Shown one piece after another: positions 1-8,373 of a stretch of DNA of 62,150 bases (its first letter is position 1; every line of letters starts with the position of its first letter). The DNA comes from JAXHUM01 sp034189325 (lineage in GTDB: Bacteria > Desulfobacterota > DSM-4660 > Desulfatiglandales > Desulfatiglandaceae), in assembly GCA_034189325.1 (NCBI GenBank), contig JAXHUM010000081.1, forward strand, positions 1 through 62,150, in the 5' to 3' direction. A model generated the notes under the pieces. That model saw only the letters and a program-made list of their open reading frames with translations. It was not told the DNA's origin and did not search any database. The position numbers and the translations under genes were made by a program.

Positions 1-147
1 GAGTTGACCAATGAGGTCTATTCCTGCTCGGGTAAAGGCGCCTTTGCTAAAGATTTTGGCCTTCGTGATCAGATACGGCGGGCCGCAGTGTCTATCATGT
101 CAAATATGGATGAGGGTTTTGTCCGATCCGGCGTACCGAAACCTTGA
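1..147 (+). pseudogene. four-helix-bundle protein fragment
   Basis: The first 48 codons from the window edge read as a piece of the four-helix-bundle family (23S rRNA intervening-sequence protein type). The recognisable core is the stretch around FGLRDQIRRAAVSIMSN followed by a degenerate DEGF (family usually AEGF). A stop at 145-147 cuts the protein right after this helix pair, so the rest is missing or replaced. The 5' end lies outside the window. No function is inferred, since the cellular role of the family is unclear. It is the first of several gene pieces packed into 1-1690. Confidence 0.5.
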
Positions 148-280
148 CAACAGCATGGACGAAGAACGGGCCGGAGGCAAACGAGCCGAACTGTTCAACC
201 TGATTGAGGAATTAGTTCGGTGGGAAAATATAAACAATCCAGTCGTAATCGACAAAGCGAGGGCGGAAATTTATCGTTGT
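140..280 (+). pseudogene. DUF1156-type DNA methylase N-terminal fragment
   Basis: About 47 codons resemble the helix that precedes the methylase core in DUF1156 proteins: RAELFNLIEELVRWENINNP, then KARAEI. In intact proteins this helix leads into the SAM-binding loop; here it runs into unrelated sequence, and no catalytic motif follows. It overlaps the end of the previous fragment in another frame, so the two pieces were joined by deletion or recombination. 281-433 shows nothing I recognise. This is memory-based family recognition, not a search. Confidence 0.35.
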
Positions 281-433
281 GTCTCTTCCCGGAAAATCGA
301 ACTGGGTGAACTGCAAAAAGAGACCATTATATTCGACCCTGAGGAAGGCGAGTCACATCCTGATGGGCCTCTGCCCAACGATGGACGATTTACAGCTTGG
401 CAGATCAATTGCCGTATATTGCCCTCCAGGCCG

Positions 434-948
434 TCACACTTCAGGATTTCTGTGCAGAGTGCTCCGAACCTCTTGCGCCATTCGGCGCGCACGGCCATTC
501 CTTTTGATTCCAACAAGATCCGAAACCCTCACTCCGGTCTGGCAATGCCACATGGCATAGAAAGGGTCCTGGACGTTATCAATATCAATAATAATATTGC
601 CCCGGCGATTAAATAGGCGAACTATCTTGCATACGCGATTCTTGGATGCTTGAAATATTTCATCACTCGCTTTGGTAACTTTCGCATCTTTCTCAAATGG
701 GGCACTGTCTTTTTCATTAGTTGTTTTTTCGTCATGGCTGTTGTTCCAGAATGCACGCTGACCTTTTGGGTCACAATTGAGGTATTCGTCCGGATTTAAC
801 CCCGGTGAGTAAGATGGCAAAAAAATACTTCTATTTGTTCTTTATGCTCTTCCAGCCAGTCCTTGACTGCATAGCTGTGATGCACTTTAGGATTGTCGAG
901 AATCAGGAGCATCTCCTTTTTAGAATTTTTGATAAAGCGTTCCATAGA
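434..948 (-). pseudogene. IS630-family transposase remnant, frameshifted
   Basis: Read on the minus strand, the DDE domain of an IS630-type transposase is visible in two frames. The upstream part (948 to about 825) has LILDNPKVHHS with the second catalytic Asp; the downstream part has LPSYSPGLNPDEYLN with the catalytic Glu. The frames meet at a run of seven T (minus strand, about 821-827); one extra T would restore a continuous EVFFLPSYSP. The N-terminal third, including the first catalytic Asp, is missing because the reading frame runs into GNAT-derived sequence at 949. I found no inverted terminal repeats. The element looks dead, although the T-run could also be a sequencing indel. Confidence 0.6.
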
Positions 949-1085
949 TTTAATTAAAGTGGCCGACGTAGAGGGAAATATGGTGGGGATGTACACCATT
1001 CAAACCCTGGTATCTACGGCCGAAGGCGGCATGGTCGGCCTAATAGAAGATATGGTGGTGTCCCCCTGCTTCCGAGGCAAGGCCG
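949..1085 (+). repeat. truncated copy of the GNAT gene (left copy)
   Basis: These 137 bp align without gaps to 16328-16464 inside the intact GNAT acetyltransferase gene, with 10 mismatches counted by eye (about 93 percent identity). The copy begins in the middle of the gene and loses similarity just after the acetyl-CoA loop (intact copy RGKGVGR, here RGKAVVG), so it encodes nothing functional. Weaker similarity continues: about 1148-1233 resembles the DNA after the intact gene (about 16676-16760), and 1236-1280 resembles the start of the zinc-ribbon gene (about 16852-16897). The left copy is thus a shortened, decayed version of the right locus, in the same orientation. Confidence 0.85.
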
Positions 1086-1335
1086 TTGTCGGTGTCTACC
1101 ACTGGCACGGGCCATCGGGTTGGTTCAGACCATGGGCACGTCCCCCCGCTCTATTTTGTTGTTTCTATTGGCATGTTTACGGCGTAACTTCAGGAAGGCT
1201 CATATCCTCAGTCGTCGGCTCAAACAGGGCCGGCAGAATGGACATGTGCCAATGGCGAGGACAAATTCTTGTGGGGATTACGTGCATAACGCTATCTCAA
1301 ACGAGCGGGGAATCGAACGTATATTCCATATCCGC

Positions 1336-1599
1336 CTACACCGTAACATCGAAGCTCACAGGCTTTCCTCCAAGAATACTTCCTAGCTGGTTGTTTAGGT
1401 TGGTCGTCGTATAAGAGGGGCGTCCAAATAATACATAAACGATGTTTTCTTGTATGTAAACTTCAGATTTGTAGTTTTTCTTGCCATCTTCGGTGGTTTC
1501 AATCCACACAATAAGGTTGTAATCTGGCCTGTTTTTAGGCACATACGCAGACAACCGCCTATTGGCATTTGTTTTGCTGAAGTACTTATCAAACGGGCC
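1336..1599 (-). pseudogene. uncharacterised ORF remnant with in-frame stop
   Basis: The minus strand encodes about 87 residues of ordinary-looking protein, including NRPDYNLIVWIETTEDG and YIQENIVYVLFGRPSY, ending at 1336. Directly upstream in the same frame a TGA (1600-1602) separates it from another plausible stretch (LGFQNPDENGEK). That suggests a disabled longer gene. An ATG-equivalent start inside the open part is not backed by a ribosome site. I do not recognise the family. It lies antisense to the leader of nifA. Confidence 0.3.
1563..1578 (+). promoter_or_regulatory. candidate sigma-54 promoter of nifA
   Basis: TGGCATTTGTTTTGCT matches the -24/-12 consensus (TGGCAY, five bases, TTGCW) with GG and GC ten bases apart. 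The predicted start would be near 1589, about 130 bases before the nifA ATG at 1722. It lies inside the antisense ORF remnant, so a chance match is possible. If real, nifA would be activated by an enhancer-binding protein or by itself. Confidence 0.45.
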
Positions 1600-1721
1600 T
1601 CACTTTTCTCCGTTCTCATCTGGATTCTGAAATCCCAAAGAACGTTGTTGGCGTTTTAAAGTGCCTGAAGAGAGGCTTTTTCAATATCGGCTCATCAGAT
1701 GACTCAGCAAATCAATTACCA

Positions 1722-3257
1722 ATGGATCAATTGCTCCGGAAAAACAATGAACTCAGCGCGATCCTGGAGGTCAGCCGGGTTTTGACCAGTTCGTTTGACC
1801 TTCAAAAGAATCTCATGTCGGTCATGAAAATTCTTTCCACGCGTCTTGAGATGCAACGGGGGTGTGTATTCCTCTTACATAAGCCCTCCATGGATCTTCG
1901 AATTGTGGCGGCCCATGGATTGTCTATCGAGGAAATCCGGCGTGGAACGTATCGCATCGGCGAGGGCATCGTCGGCAGGGTGATAGAAACCGAATCTCCC
2001 ATGTTCATATCGAATATCGGAAATGAGCCGAAGTTTTTGAACAAGACCGCCTCCAGGCCCCAAAAGAGCGGTGTGTCTTTTATCTGCGTCCCCATAGCCC
2101 TGGACAGGGAGATTCTTGGCGTCATCAGTGTCGACAGAATCTATGCCGAAGAACGTGGGACAGTGGAGGACGACCTGCGGGCGCTTCACATTGTCGCATC
2201 CTTCATTGCTCAGTTTGTAACACTCTGGGAAAATTTCAGAAAAACCAAAAGGGAGTGTGGAGACCTGCGCTCTCAACTGGAAGAAAAGTACAGCCTGCCC
2301 AATATTATCGGAGAATCGGCCCCTTTTCAGCAGGTGCTCAAATCTGTTCGGAAAGTCGCCTCCACCGATACAACGGTCCTGCTTCTGGGGGAAAGCGGTA
2401 CCGGAAAGGAACTCATCGCCCAGACCCTTCATTATCAAAGCCGCCGTGCAAAGGGGCGCTTTGTTCCCATCAACCTGGCGGCCCTGCCGGAAAATCTCAT
2501 TGAAGTGGAGCTTTTCGGGGTTGAAAAAGGGGCCTACACCGGCGCTGCGTCCCGCCGTATCGGGAGGTTTGAAACCGCGGATCACGGCACTCTGTTTTTG
2601 GATGAAATCGGAGAGATGCCTCTTTCGCTTCAGGTCAAATTGCTCAGGGTCCTCCAGGAGCAAACCTTTGAGCGAATCGGGAGCTCAACGCCGATCCAAG
2701 CGGATGTCAGGGTGGTTACGGCTACGCACCGATCCCTGTTAGATGAAGTGAAAAAGGGCAATTTCCGGGAAGATCTTTATTGGCGATTAAATGTGGTGCC
2801 TATTGTGCTGCCGCCATTGAGAGAAAGGGAGACCGATATTCCATTGTTGCTGGATTTCTACATGGAAAAATTTAACCGTAGATATGGACGAAACATCCAC
2901 TTGAGCGAAGCCGTAAAATCCTCTATGGCGCGCTATCCGTGGCCGGGCAATGTCAGGGAGCTGGCCAATGCCGTGGAGCGGCTCGTGGTCATGGCCGAGA
3001 ACAATGCCGTCCAGATGGAGGATCTGCCCTCCAACTTTAGAGCATCCCCGCCTAAGGGGCAGGGGGCCAATCATGTTTTTCCCCCAAGAGAGGATAACAT
3101 GTGCGAAGAAGTTGAAAAATTTGAAAAACGTGAAATCATAAAAGCCCTTCGGGACAGCAACTTCGTCAAACAACGAGCATCCCGGATGCTGGGCATCACC
3201 CCCCGTCAGTTATCCTATCGAATCAAAAAGTACGCTATTGATATACGAAAAATCTAG
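1722..3257 (+). CDS. nifA: NifA, sigma-54-dependent activator of nitrogen fixation
   Basis: 511 residues with the NifA order: a GAF domain (about 15-165), an AAA+ sigma-54 interaction domain (about 195-430) and a Fis-type helix-turn-helix at the C-terminus (about 485-511). Walker A is GESGTGKE (223-230) and Walker B is LFLDE (291-295). The loop that contacts sigma-54 reads GAYTGA (270-275) rather than the usual GAFTGA. The linker lacks the Cys pair of oxygen-sensitive NifA proteins. The gene lies directly upstream of nifH and in the same direction, which fits a local activator. No good Shine-Dalgarno sequence precedes ATG 1722; an upstream ATG at 1699 is out of frame. Another GAF-type activator is the main alternative, but position and architecture favour NifA. 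Confidence 0.85.
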   Translation: MDQLLRKNNELSAILEVSRVLTSSFDLQKNLMSVMKILSTRLEMQRGCVFLLHKPSMDLRIVAAHGLSIEEIRRGTYRIGEGIVGRVIETESPMFISNIGNEPKFLNKTASRPQKSGVSFICVPIALDREILGVISVDRIYAEERGTVEDDLRALHIVASFIAQFVTLWENFRKTKRECGDLRSQLEEKYSLPNIIGESAPFQQVLKSVRKVASTDTTVLLLGESGTGKELIAQTLHYQSRRAKGRFVPINLAALPENLIEVELFGVEKGAYTGAASRRIGRFETADHGTLFLDEIGEMPLSLQVKLLRVLQEQTFERIGSSTPIQADVRVVTATHRSLLDEVKKGNFREDLYWRLNVVPIVLPPLRERETDIPLLLDFYMEKFNRRYGRNIHLSEAVKSSMARYPWPGNVRELANAVERLVVMAENNAVQMEDLPSNFRASPPKGQGANHVFPPREDNMCEEVEKFEKREIIKALRDSNFVKQRASRMLGITPRQLSYRIKKYAIDIRKI

Positions 3258-3348
3258 CAGATTCATAGAAGGCCTTCCCGATATCTTCCATTGTTCTCTC
3301 AAGCTCGTCCCAGGTCCCATTCATAAACACCCTTCTGGAGAACCTCAA

Positions 3349-3370
3349 TCACTTCATCCCAACGAAGTGA
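3349..3370 (+). terminator. weak hairpin after nifA
   Basis: A 7-bp stem (TCACTTC with GAAGTGA, 8-base loop) is followed by AGGCCCCCCTTTTG. The T tract is only four bases, so intrinsic termination would be inefficient. It sits 90 bp after the nifA stop. Confidence 0.25.
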
Positions 3371-3436
3371 AGGCCCCCCTTTTGAAGATATAGGGACGCC
3401 CACACAAAGATCCTCCCTTAAGCGACCTTCAGGGCT

Positions 3437-3468
3437 GAACATTATTGTTAATGTTGACAATTATGTTC
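3437..3468. promoter_or_regulatory. 32-bp near-palindrome, candidate enhancer for nifH
   Basis: The two arms begin GAACATTATTGT and end ACAATTATGTTC; 12 to 13 of 16 positions pair. The centre (3452) is about 130 bp upstream of the -24 element at 3582, the usual distance for an enhancer of a sigma-54 activator. The classical NifA site TGT-N10-ACA is not present; the inner arms give TGT-N8-ACA. It could be a variant NifA site or the operator of another regulator. Confidence 0.5.
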
Positions 3469-3581
3469 GGTCCCGAAGGAATCGCAGCTATTGCCTTATG
3501 TCCATATCAGTCTGCCCACTCTATTATGATTAGATGTTAAATCAATAGGTTAATAGGCGCTATCGTTTCGAAGGGTCGTTT

Positions 3582-3597
3582 TGGCACAGACATTGTT
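3582..3597 (+). promoter_or_regulatory. sigma-54 promoter of the nif operon
   Basis: TGGCACAGACATTGTT matches the -24/-12 consensus perfectly at -24 and has TTGT instead of TTGC at -12. Transcription would begin near 3608, leaving a leader of about 55 bases before nifH. Its place directly before nifH and after nifA makes it the likely start of the whole nif operon. Confidence 0.75.
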
Positions 3598-3662
3598 TAA
3601 TGATTAATACAACGTCATGACAACCTGGAATACAAGACTTCTACTTTGCAAGGAGAAACGCT

Positions 3663-4487
3663 ATGCGGAAGATAGCCATTTACGGAAAAGGAGGGATCGG
3701 AAAATCCACTACGACTCAGAACACGGTGGCCGGCCTTGTGGAAATGGGAAACAAGATCATGGTGGTCGGTTGCGATCCGAAGGCGGATTCAACGAGGCTG
3801 CTGTTGGGCGGCCTGAATCAGAGCACGGTCCTGGATACCCTCAGGGAAGAGGGAGAAGATGTGGAACTCGATGACGTCAGAAAGAGAGGTTTCGGGGGGA
3901 CATTGTGTACCGAATCAGGCGGGCCTGAGCCGGGCGTCGGCTGCGCGGGCCGTGGAATTATCACTTCCATCAACCTCCTGGAACAGTTGGGCGCCTATTC
4001 GGAGGATGAAAATATCGACTTCGTCTTTTATGACGTATTGGGCGATGTGGTCTGCGGGGGGTTTGCCATGCCCATGCGCGAGGGCAAGGCAAAGGAGATC
4101 TACATTGTGGCCTCCGGCGAGATGATGGCCATGTATGCGGCAAACAACATATGCAAGGGTATCCTGAAATTTGCGGAATCAGGGGGAATCCGGCTGGCAG
4201 GACTCATATGCAACAGCCGCAAGGTGGATAATGAGGAGGAAATGATCAAGGCATTTGCCGAAAAGCTCGGTTCCCAAATGATCCACTTTATTCCCAGGGA
4301 CAATATGGTTCAACGGGCGGAGATAAACAAAAAGACGGTCATCGAGTTTGACCCGGAGCACCCACAGGCGGACGAGTATCGAACCCTGGCCAAAAAAATG
4401 TCTGAAAATGAGATGCTTGTCATACCAAAACCTCTCAAGATAAACGAGCTTGAAGAACTTCTGATCAACTACGGCATAGCAGCCTGA
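3663..4487 (+). CDS. nifH: NifH, nitrogenase iron protein
   Basis: 274 residues, full length. The homodimer carries one 4Fe-4S cluster and delivers electrons to the MoFe protein with ATP hydrolysis in the cytoplasm. Visible are the P-loop GKGGIGKS (8-15), the cluster ligands C94 (GVGCAGRG) and C131 (DVVCGGF), and R97, equivalent to the residue ADP-ribosylated by DraT in other bacteria. ATG 3663 is preceded by AAGGAG. First gene of the nif operon, behind the sigma-54 promoter at 3582. The linked nifI genes place it with group III (anaerobe-type) nitrogenases rather than the group I type of Azotobacter. Confidence 0.97.
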   Translation: MRKIAIYGKGGIGKSTTTQNTVAGLVEMGNKIMVVGCDPKADSTRLLLGGLNQSTVLDTLREEGEDVELDDVRKRGFGGTLCTESGGPEPGVGCAGRGIITSINLLEQLGAYSEDENIDFVFYDVLGDVVCGGFAMPMREGKAKEIYIVASGEMMAMYAANNICKGILKFAESGGIRLAGLICNSRKVDNEEEMIKAFAEKLGSQMIHFIPRDNMVQRAEINKKTVIEFDPEHPQADEYRTLAKKMSENEMLVIPKPLKINELEELLINYGIAA

Positions 4488-4531
4488 TCGATTGACCCTT
4501 GGATTCAAGACAGAGCGAAAGGAAGAAGAAA

Positions 4532-4888
4532 ATGATAATGATCAGATCAATCGTAAGACCTGACAAATCAGACGATGTCCTTGCCGCCCTCATGGATGCC
4601 GGTTTTCCCGCGGTTACCCGGATAAGCGTGGTGGGAAGGGGCAAGCAGCGGGGAATAAAAATTGGAGAAGTCACCTACGATGAAATCCCCAAGGAAATGC
4701 TCATGACCGTTGTAAAGGACAAAGACAAGGACTTTGTCATAAAAACGGTCATACAGGCGGCAAGGAGCAGAGAGAAGGGGGCTTTCGGAGATGGAAAGAT
4801 TTTTGTTTCCCCTGTTGGAGAGGTCTACACAATCAGTTCGGGAATAAAAGAAACCAACGACGGAGAGCCCGAAGAGGTGAAGATATGA
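4532..4888 (+). CDS. nifI1: NifI1, PII-family regulator of nitrogenase
   Basis: 118 residues of the PII/GlnB fold, from MIMIRSIVRPDKSDDVL onward, with the T-loop region around GRGKQRGIKIGE and the conserved GDGKIFVSPV near the C-terminus. In archaea and anaerobic bacteria, NifI1 and NifI2 form a complex that binds NifDK and shuts off nitrogenase post-translationally, relieved by 2-oxoglutarate and ATP. ATG 4532 is chosen because GGAAG lies 7 bases before it; a longer reading from 4499 lacks this. It overlaps nifI2 by four bases (ATGA), so the two are translationally coupled. Confidence 0.92.
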   Translation: MIMIRSIVRPDKSDDVLAALMDAGFPAVTRISVVGRGKQRGIKIGEVTYDEIPKEMLMTVVKDKDKDFVIKTVIQAARSREKGAFGDGKIFVSPVGEVYTISSGIKETNDGEPEEVKI

Positions 4889-5265
4889 AAGAGATTATGG
4901 CTATTATCCGCATGAATATGATCAATCAAACCAAGAGGGCCCTCGCGGAAGCAGGTATTTTTTCCGTCACTGCCAAGGAAGCCCTGGGAAGGGGAAAAGG
5001 CTTGGTTGACATAAAACTGCTGAAAGGCGCTGAACAGGGTTACGAGGAAGCGATTTCACAGTTGGGCCAGAGTCAGCGCCTGATTCCGAAAAGGCTCCTT
5101 TTGATCGTTGTGAAGGAAAAGTATGTGGAGAAGACCGTCAGGACAATCATAAAGGTAAACCAGACCGGGAAGCCGGGTGACGGAAAAATCTTTGTGATGC
5201 CCGTATCCGATTCCGTGAGCGTTAGAACCGGAGAAAAGGGAGATACCACCCTAGATGACCTGTAG
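4885..5265 (+). CDS. nifI2: NifI2, PII-family regulator of nitrogenase
   Basis: 126 residues, partner of NifI1. The sequence starts MKEIMAIIRMN, has the longer T-loop region typical of NifI2 (KGAEQGYEEAISQLGQ) and the conserved GDGKIFVMPV. Together with NifI1 it should inhibit NifDK when fixed nitrogen is available and be released by 2-oxoglutarate. Its start overlaps the nifI1 stop and its stop lies 10 bases before nifD, so nifH, nifI1, nifI2 and nifD form one transcription unit. This nifH-I1-I2-D order is the hallmark of group II and III nitrogenases. Confidence 0.92.
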   Translation: MKEIMAIIRMNMINQTKRALAEAGIFSVTAKEALGRGKGLVDIKLLKGAEQGYEEAISQLGQSQRLIPKRLLLIVVKEKYVEKTVRTIIKVNQTGKPGDGKIFVMPVSDSVSVRTGEKGDTTLDDL

Positions 5266-5275
5266 GAGTTTAAAT

Positions 5276-6949
5276 ATGAATTTCATGCCTAAAGAAGACA
5301 CTGGATATGAAGAGGCGGATTTCCGAAAAAACATCGATCCCGAAGAGGTGAAAAAGGAGATTATGTGTAAGTATCCTCCCAAGGTGGCGAGGAAAAGATC
5401 CAAGCATTTTGTAGTAAACAAAAAGATTGATGAACATTATTACGCGGAAATTGAGGCCAACGTGAGGACCATACCGGGCATTATCTCGCAGCGGGGCTGT
5501 TGTTACGCAGGGTGCAAGGGTGTGGTGATGGGGCCCACCCGGGATATTATCAATCTGACGCATGGTCCCATCGGATGCGGTTTTTACTCCTGGTTGACCC
5601 GTCGTAACCAGACGGACCCGTCCACAACGCCGGACAACCATAATTTTATGACCTACTGTTTTTCCACCGACATGCAGGAAAGGGAGATTGTCTTTGGTGG
5701 TGAAAAAAAGCTCAAAGCTGCTATCCAGGAGGCCTACGATATCTTCAAACCCAAGATGATCTCGGTCTTTTCAACATGTCCGGTAGGTCTGATCGGAGAT
5801 GATGTCCACTCGGTAACAAGGGAGATGCAGGAGAAACTGGGCATCACCATATTCGGTTTCAGTTGCGAAGGGTACAAAGGGGTCAGCCAGTCCGCAGGGC
5901 ACCATGTGGCCAACAACGGTCTTTTCACGCACGTGATCGGGCGGGACGACACGGTCCGGGAAGGGGATTACAAGGTAAACCTCCTGGGGGAATATAACAT
6001 AGGTGGGGACGAGTTTCTGGTGAGGGAACTGTTCGACAAATGCGGACTCACACTCATTTCCACGTTCAGCGGAAACTCAAGCGTGGATCATTTTGCAAAC
6101 TCCCATACGGCCGACCTGAATCTCATCATGTGTCACCGTTCCATCAACTACGTGGCCGACATGATGGAACAAAAATACGGGATACCCTGGATCAAAATCA
6201 ATTTCTTGGGGGCCCGGGCAACCTCCAGCTCGCTTCGGAAAATCGCCCGGTATTACGGAGACCAGAAGCTGATCGACCGGGTGGAAGAGGTGATCTCAGA
6301 AGAAATGCCCGCCGTGGAAAAGGCCCAGGCCGAGATAAGACCCAGGCTCGAAGGAAAACTGGCCATGATGTTCGTGGGGGGCTCCCGGGCCCATCATTAC
6401 CAGGAACTGTTCAGGGAAGTGGGGATGGAAACCATTGCAGCCGGTTATGAGTTTGCCCACAGGGATGATTATGAGGGACGGCACGTCCTGCCTCGAATCA
6501 AGGTGGATGCGGACAGCAGAAACATAGAAGAGATACAGGTCCTAAGAGACCCTGAGAAATACCGCCCGAGAATCCATGAAAACGAGTTTGAAGCACAGGA
6601 AAAAAACGGCATACGCCTGAAATACTATGAAGGGATGATGGCGGATATGGAGGCAGGGACCACCTTTTCCATTGACGATATCAGCCAGTATGAAACGGAG
6701 AGACTTATTGAAATCTACAAGCCGGCCATATTCTGCGCCGGGATTAAGGAAAAATACATGATCCAGAAACATGGTCTCCCCATGAAACAACTGCACAGCT
6801 ACGACTCGGGTGGGCCCTATGCCGCTTATAAGGGGGCGATCAATTTCTACCATGAACTGGACCGCATGATCAACACCAAGGTATGGGACCATATCCGGGC
6901 GCCATGGGAAAAGAGTCCCGAACTTGCCGCCATGTACGCGGATGAATAG
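5276..6949 (+). CDS. nifD: NifD, nitrogenase MoFe protein alpha chain
   Basis: 557 residues from ATG 5276, chosen because AGGAG lies 7 bases before it; the frame is open from 5255. The alpha subunit holds the FeMo cofactor and half of each P-cluster. P-cluster Cys equivalents are C75 (RGCCYAG), C101 (GPIGCG) and C168 (STCPVG). The FeMo-cofactor ligands are C287 (IMCHRS) and H507 (LHSYDSGGP), and the substrate-site His is H209 (SAGHH). The cofactor His/Cys pair and linked modABC argue for a molybdenum enzyme rather than an Anf/Vnf alternative. It is longer than Azotobacter NifD (492), as in other group III enzymes. Confidence 0.96.
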   Translation: MNFMPKEDTGYEEADFRKNIDPEEVKKEIMCKYPPKVARKRSKHFVVNKKIDEHYYAEIEANVRTIPGIISQRGCCYAGCKGVVMGPTRDIINLTHGPIGCGFYSWLTRRNQTDPSTTPDNHNFMTYCFSTDMQEREIVFGGEKKLKAAIQEAYDIFKPKMISVFSTCPVGLIGDDVHSVTREMQEKLGITIFGFSCEGYKGVSQSAGHHVANNGLFTHVIGRDDTVREGDYKVNLLGEYNIGGDEFLVRELFDKCGLTLISTFSGNSSVDHFANSHTADLNLIMCHRSINYVADMMEQKYGIPWIKINFLGARATSSSLRKIARYYGDQKLIDRVEEVISEEMPAVEKAQAEIRPRLEGKLAMMFVGGSRAHHYQELFREVGMETIAAGYEFAHRDDYEGRHVLPRIKVDADSRNIEEIQVLRDPEKYRPRIHENEFEAQEKNGIRLKYYEGMMADMEAGTTFSIDDISQYETERLIEIYKPAIFCAGIKEKYMIQKHGLPMKQLHSYDSGGPYAAYKGAINFYHELDRMINTKVWDHIRAPWEKSPELAAMYADE

Positions 6950-6980
6950 TCGGCCCTGTCCAAAAGAGAGGAATGTAAAG

Positions 6981-8357
6981 ATGTTACTGCGACACACATC
7001 CAAAGAAATAAGTGAACGCAAGGCGTTGACCGTCAATCCGGCAAAGACATGCCAGCCCATAGGCGCCATGTATGCCTCCCTTGGCATTCACGGCTGCCTG
7101 CCGCACAGCCACGGCTCCCAGGGATGTTACGCCTATCACAGGTCTACTCTGACCAGGCACTACAAGGAACCGGTGATGGCCGCGACCAGTTCCTTTACGG
7201 AAGGGGCCTCCGTGTTCGGGGGCCAGGCCAACCTGCTTCAGGCCATCAACAATATCTTCACCATTTACGAGCCGGAGGTGATAGCGGTTCACACGACCTG
7301 CCTGTCCGAGACCATAGGGGACGATATCACCCAGATACTCGCCAAGGCCGGGGCAGATGGAAAGATTCCCGAAGGCAGGTATGTGTTTCATGCCAATACC
7401 CCTAGTTATGTGGGGACTCATGTAACCGGTTTCGCCAACATGACAAAGGCTATGGTCGATTACTTTGCAACATCAAACGGGCACAGAGAAAAGCGCGTCA
7501 ACCTGATCCCCGGATGGGTGGAACCTTCGGACATGATGGAAATCAAGCGTATCGCAGGTGAACTGGGAGTCAGGACCATCCTTTTTCCAGACACGGAAAA
7601 TGTGCTCAACGGCCCCCAGACGGGAAAGTTCACCATGTATCCCAAGGGGGGGGTCACCATCCATCAGTTGAAGGAGACCGGGAGCAGCAGAGGGACCATC
7701 GCCCTGGGTCGTCTGGCATCCGGCCCGGCCGCCCTCGCCCTGGACGGAAAATGCAAGGTTCCCTGTCAGATACTCGATCTGCCCATAGGCCTCCAGGCGA
7801 CCGACAGGTTTGTGGACGCCCTGAGAAAGATGGCCGGGGTAATCGTGCCGGACTCCCTAAACCTGGAACGGGGACAATTGCTCGACATCATCACCGACAT
7901 GGAGGCCTATTTTTATCACAAAAAGGTCGGCCTGGTGGGAGATCCGGATCAACTGGAGGCCCTTACGGAGTTTCTGGTGGCAATCGATATGATACCGATA
8001 CATGTCGTCACCGGTACGAAAGATAAGGCCTTTGAAAGAAGGATTCGGACCCTCACAGAAGGCCTTCCCTGTGAAGTGAATGTCAAGAGCGGCGGCGATA
8101 TGATGCTTTTTCACCAGTGGGTCAAAAACGATCCCGTGGATCTGCTCATCGGCAATACCTACGTGAAGTATATTTCCAGGGATGAGGACACCCCGTTTAT
8201 CCGGTTCGGTTTCCCGATCCTGGACAGGATCGGACACAGTTACTTTCCCACTGTGGGCTACAGGGGGGGGATGCGTATCCTGGAAAAGATACTCGACGCC
8301 CTTATGGACCGGAGGGACAGGGATTCTTCTGAAATCGAGTTCGATCTGGTCATGTGA
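6981..8357 (+). CDS. nifK: NifK, nitrogenase MoFe protein beta chain
   Basis: 458 residues from ATG 6981, with GAGAGG upstream; an in-frame start at 6924 would overlap nifD and is less likely. The beta chain pairs with NifD and supplies the other three P-cluster cysteines, here C24 (KTCQPIGA), C49 (GSQGCYAYH) and C107 (TTCLSETIGDD). It lacks the long N-terminal extension of the Azotobacter protein (523), as expected for group III. It follows nifD by 31 bases and precedes nifE by 16 bases in the same operon. Confidence 0.95.
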   Translation: MLLRHTSKEISERKALTVNPAKTCQPIGAMYASLGIHGCLPHSHGSQGCYAYHRSTLTRHYKEPVMAATSSFTEGASVFGGQANLLQAINNIFTIYEPEVIAVHTTCLSETIGDDITQILAKAGADGKIPEGRYVFHANTPSYVGTHVTGFANMTKAMVDYFATSNGHREKRVNLIPGWVEPSDMMEIKRIAGELGVRTILFPDTENVLNGPQTGKFTMYPKGGVTIHQLKETGSSRGTIALGRLASGPAALALDGKCKVPCQILDLPIGLQATDRFVDALRKMAGVIVPDSLNLERGQLLDIITDMEAYFYHKKVGLVGDPDQLEALTEFLVAIDMIPIHVVTGTKDKAFERRIRTLTEGLPCEVNVKSGGDMMLFHQWVKNDPVDLLIGNTYVKYISRDEDTPFIRFGFPILDRIGHSYFPTVGYRGGMRILEKILDALMDRRDRDSSEIEFDLVM

Positions 8358-8373
8358 TCGTGAGGCAGGGGAA

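Noticed and set aside
1875..2663. 262-residue minus-strand frame inside nifA
   Set aside because: Shadow of the nifA AAA+ domain; composition is not protein-like and no ribosome site is present.
3499..3516. TGTCCATATCAGTC upstream of nifH as a copy of the regulon enhancer motif
   Set aside because: Only the left half matches; the right half-site and the second tandem site are absent.
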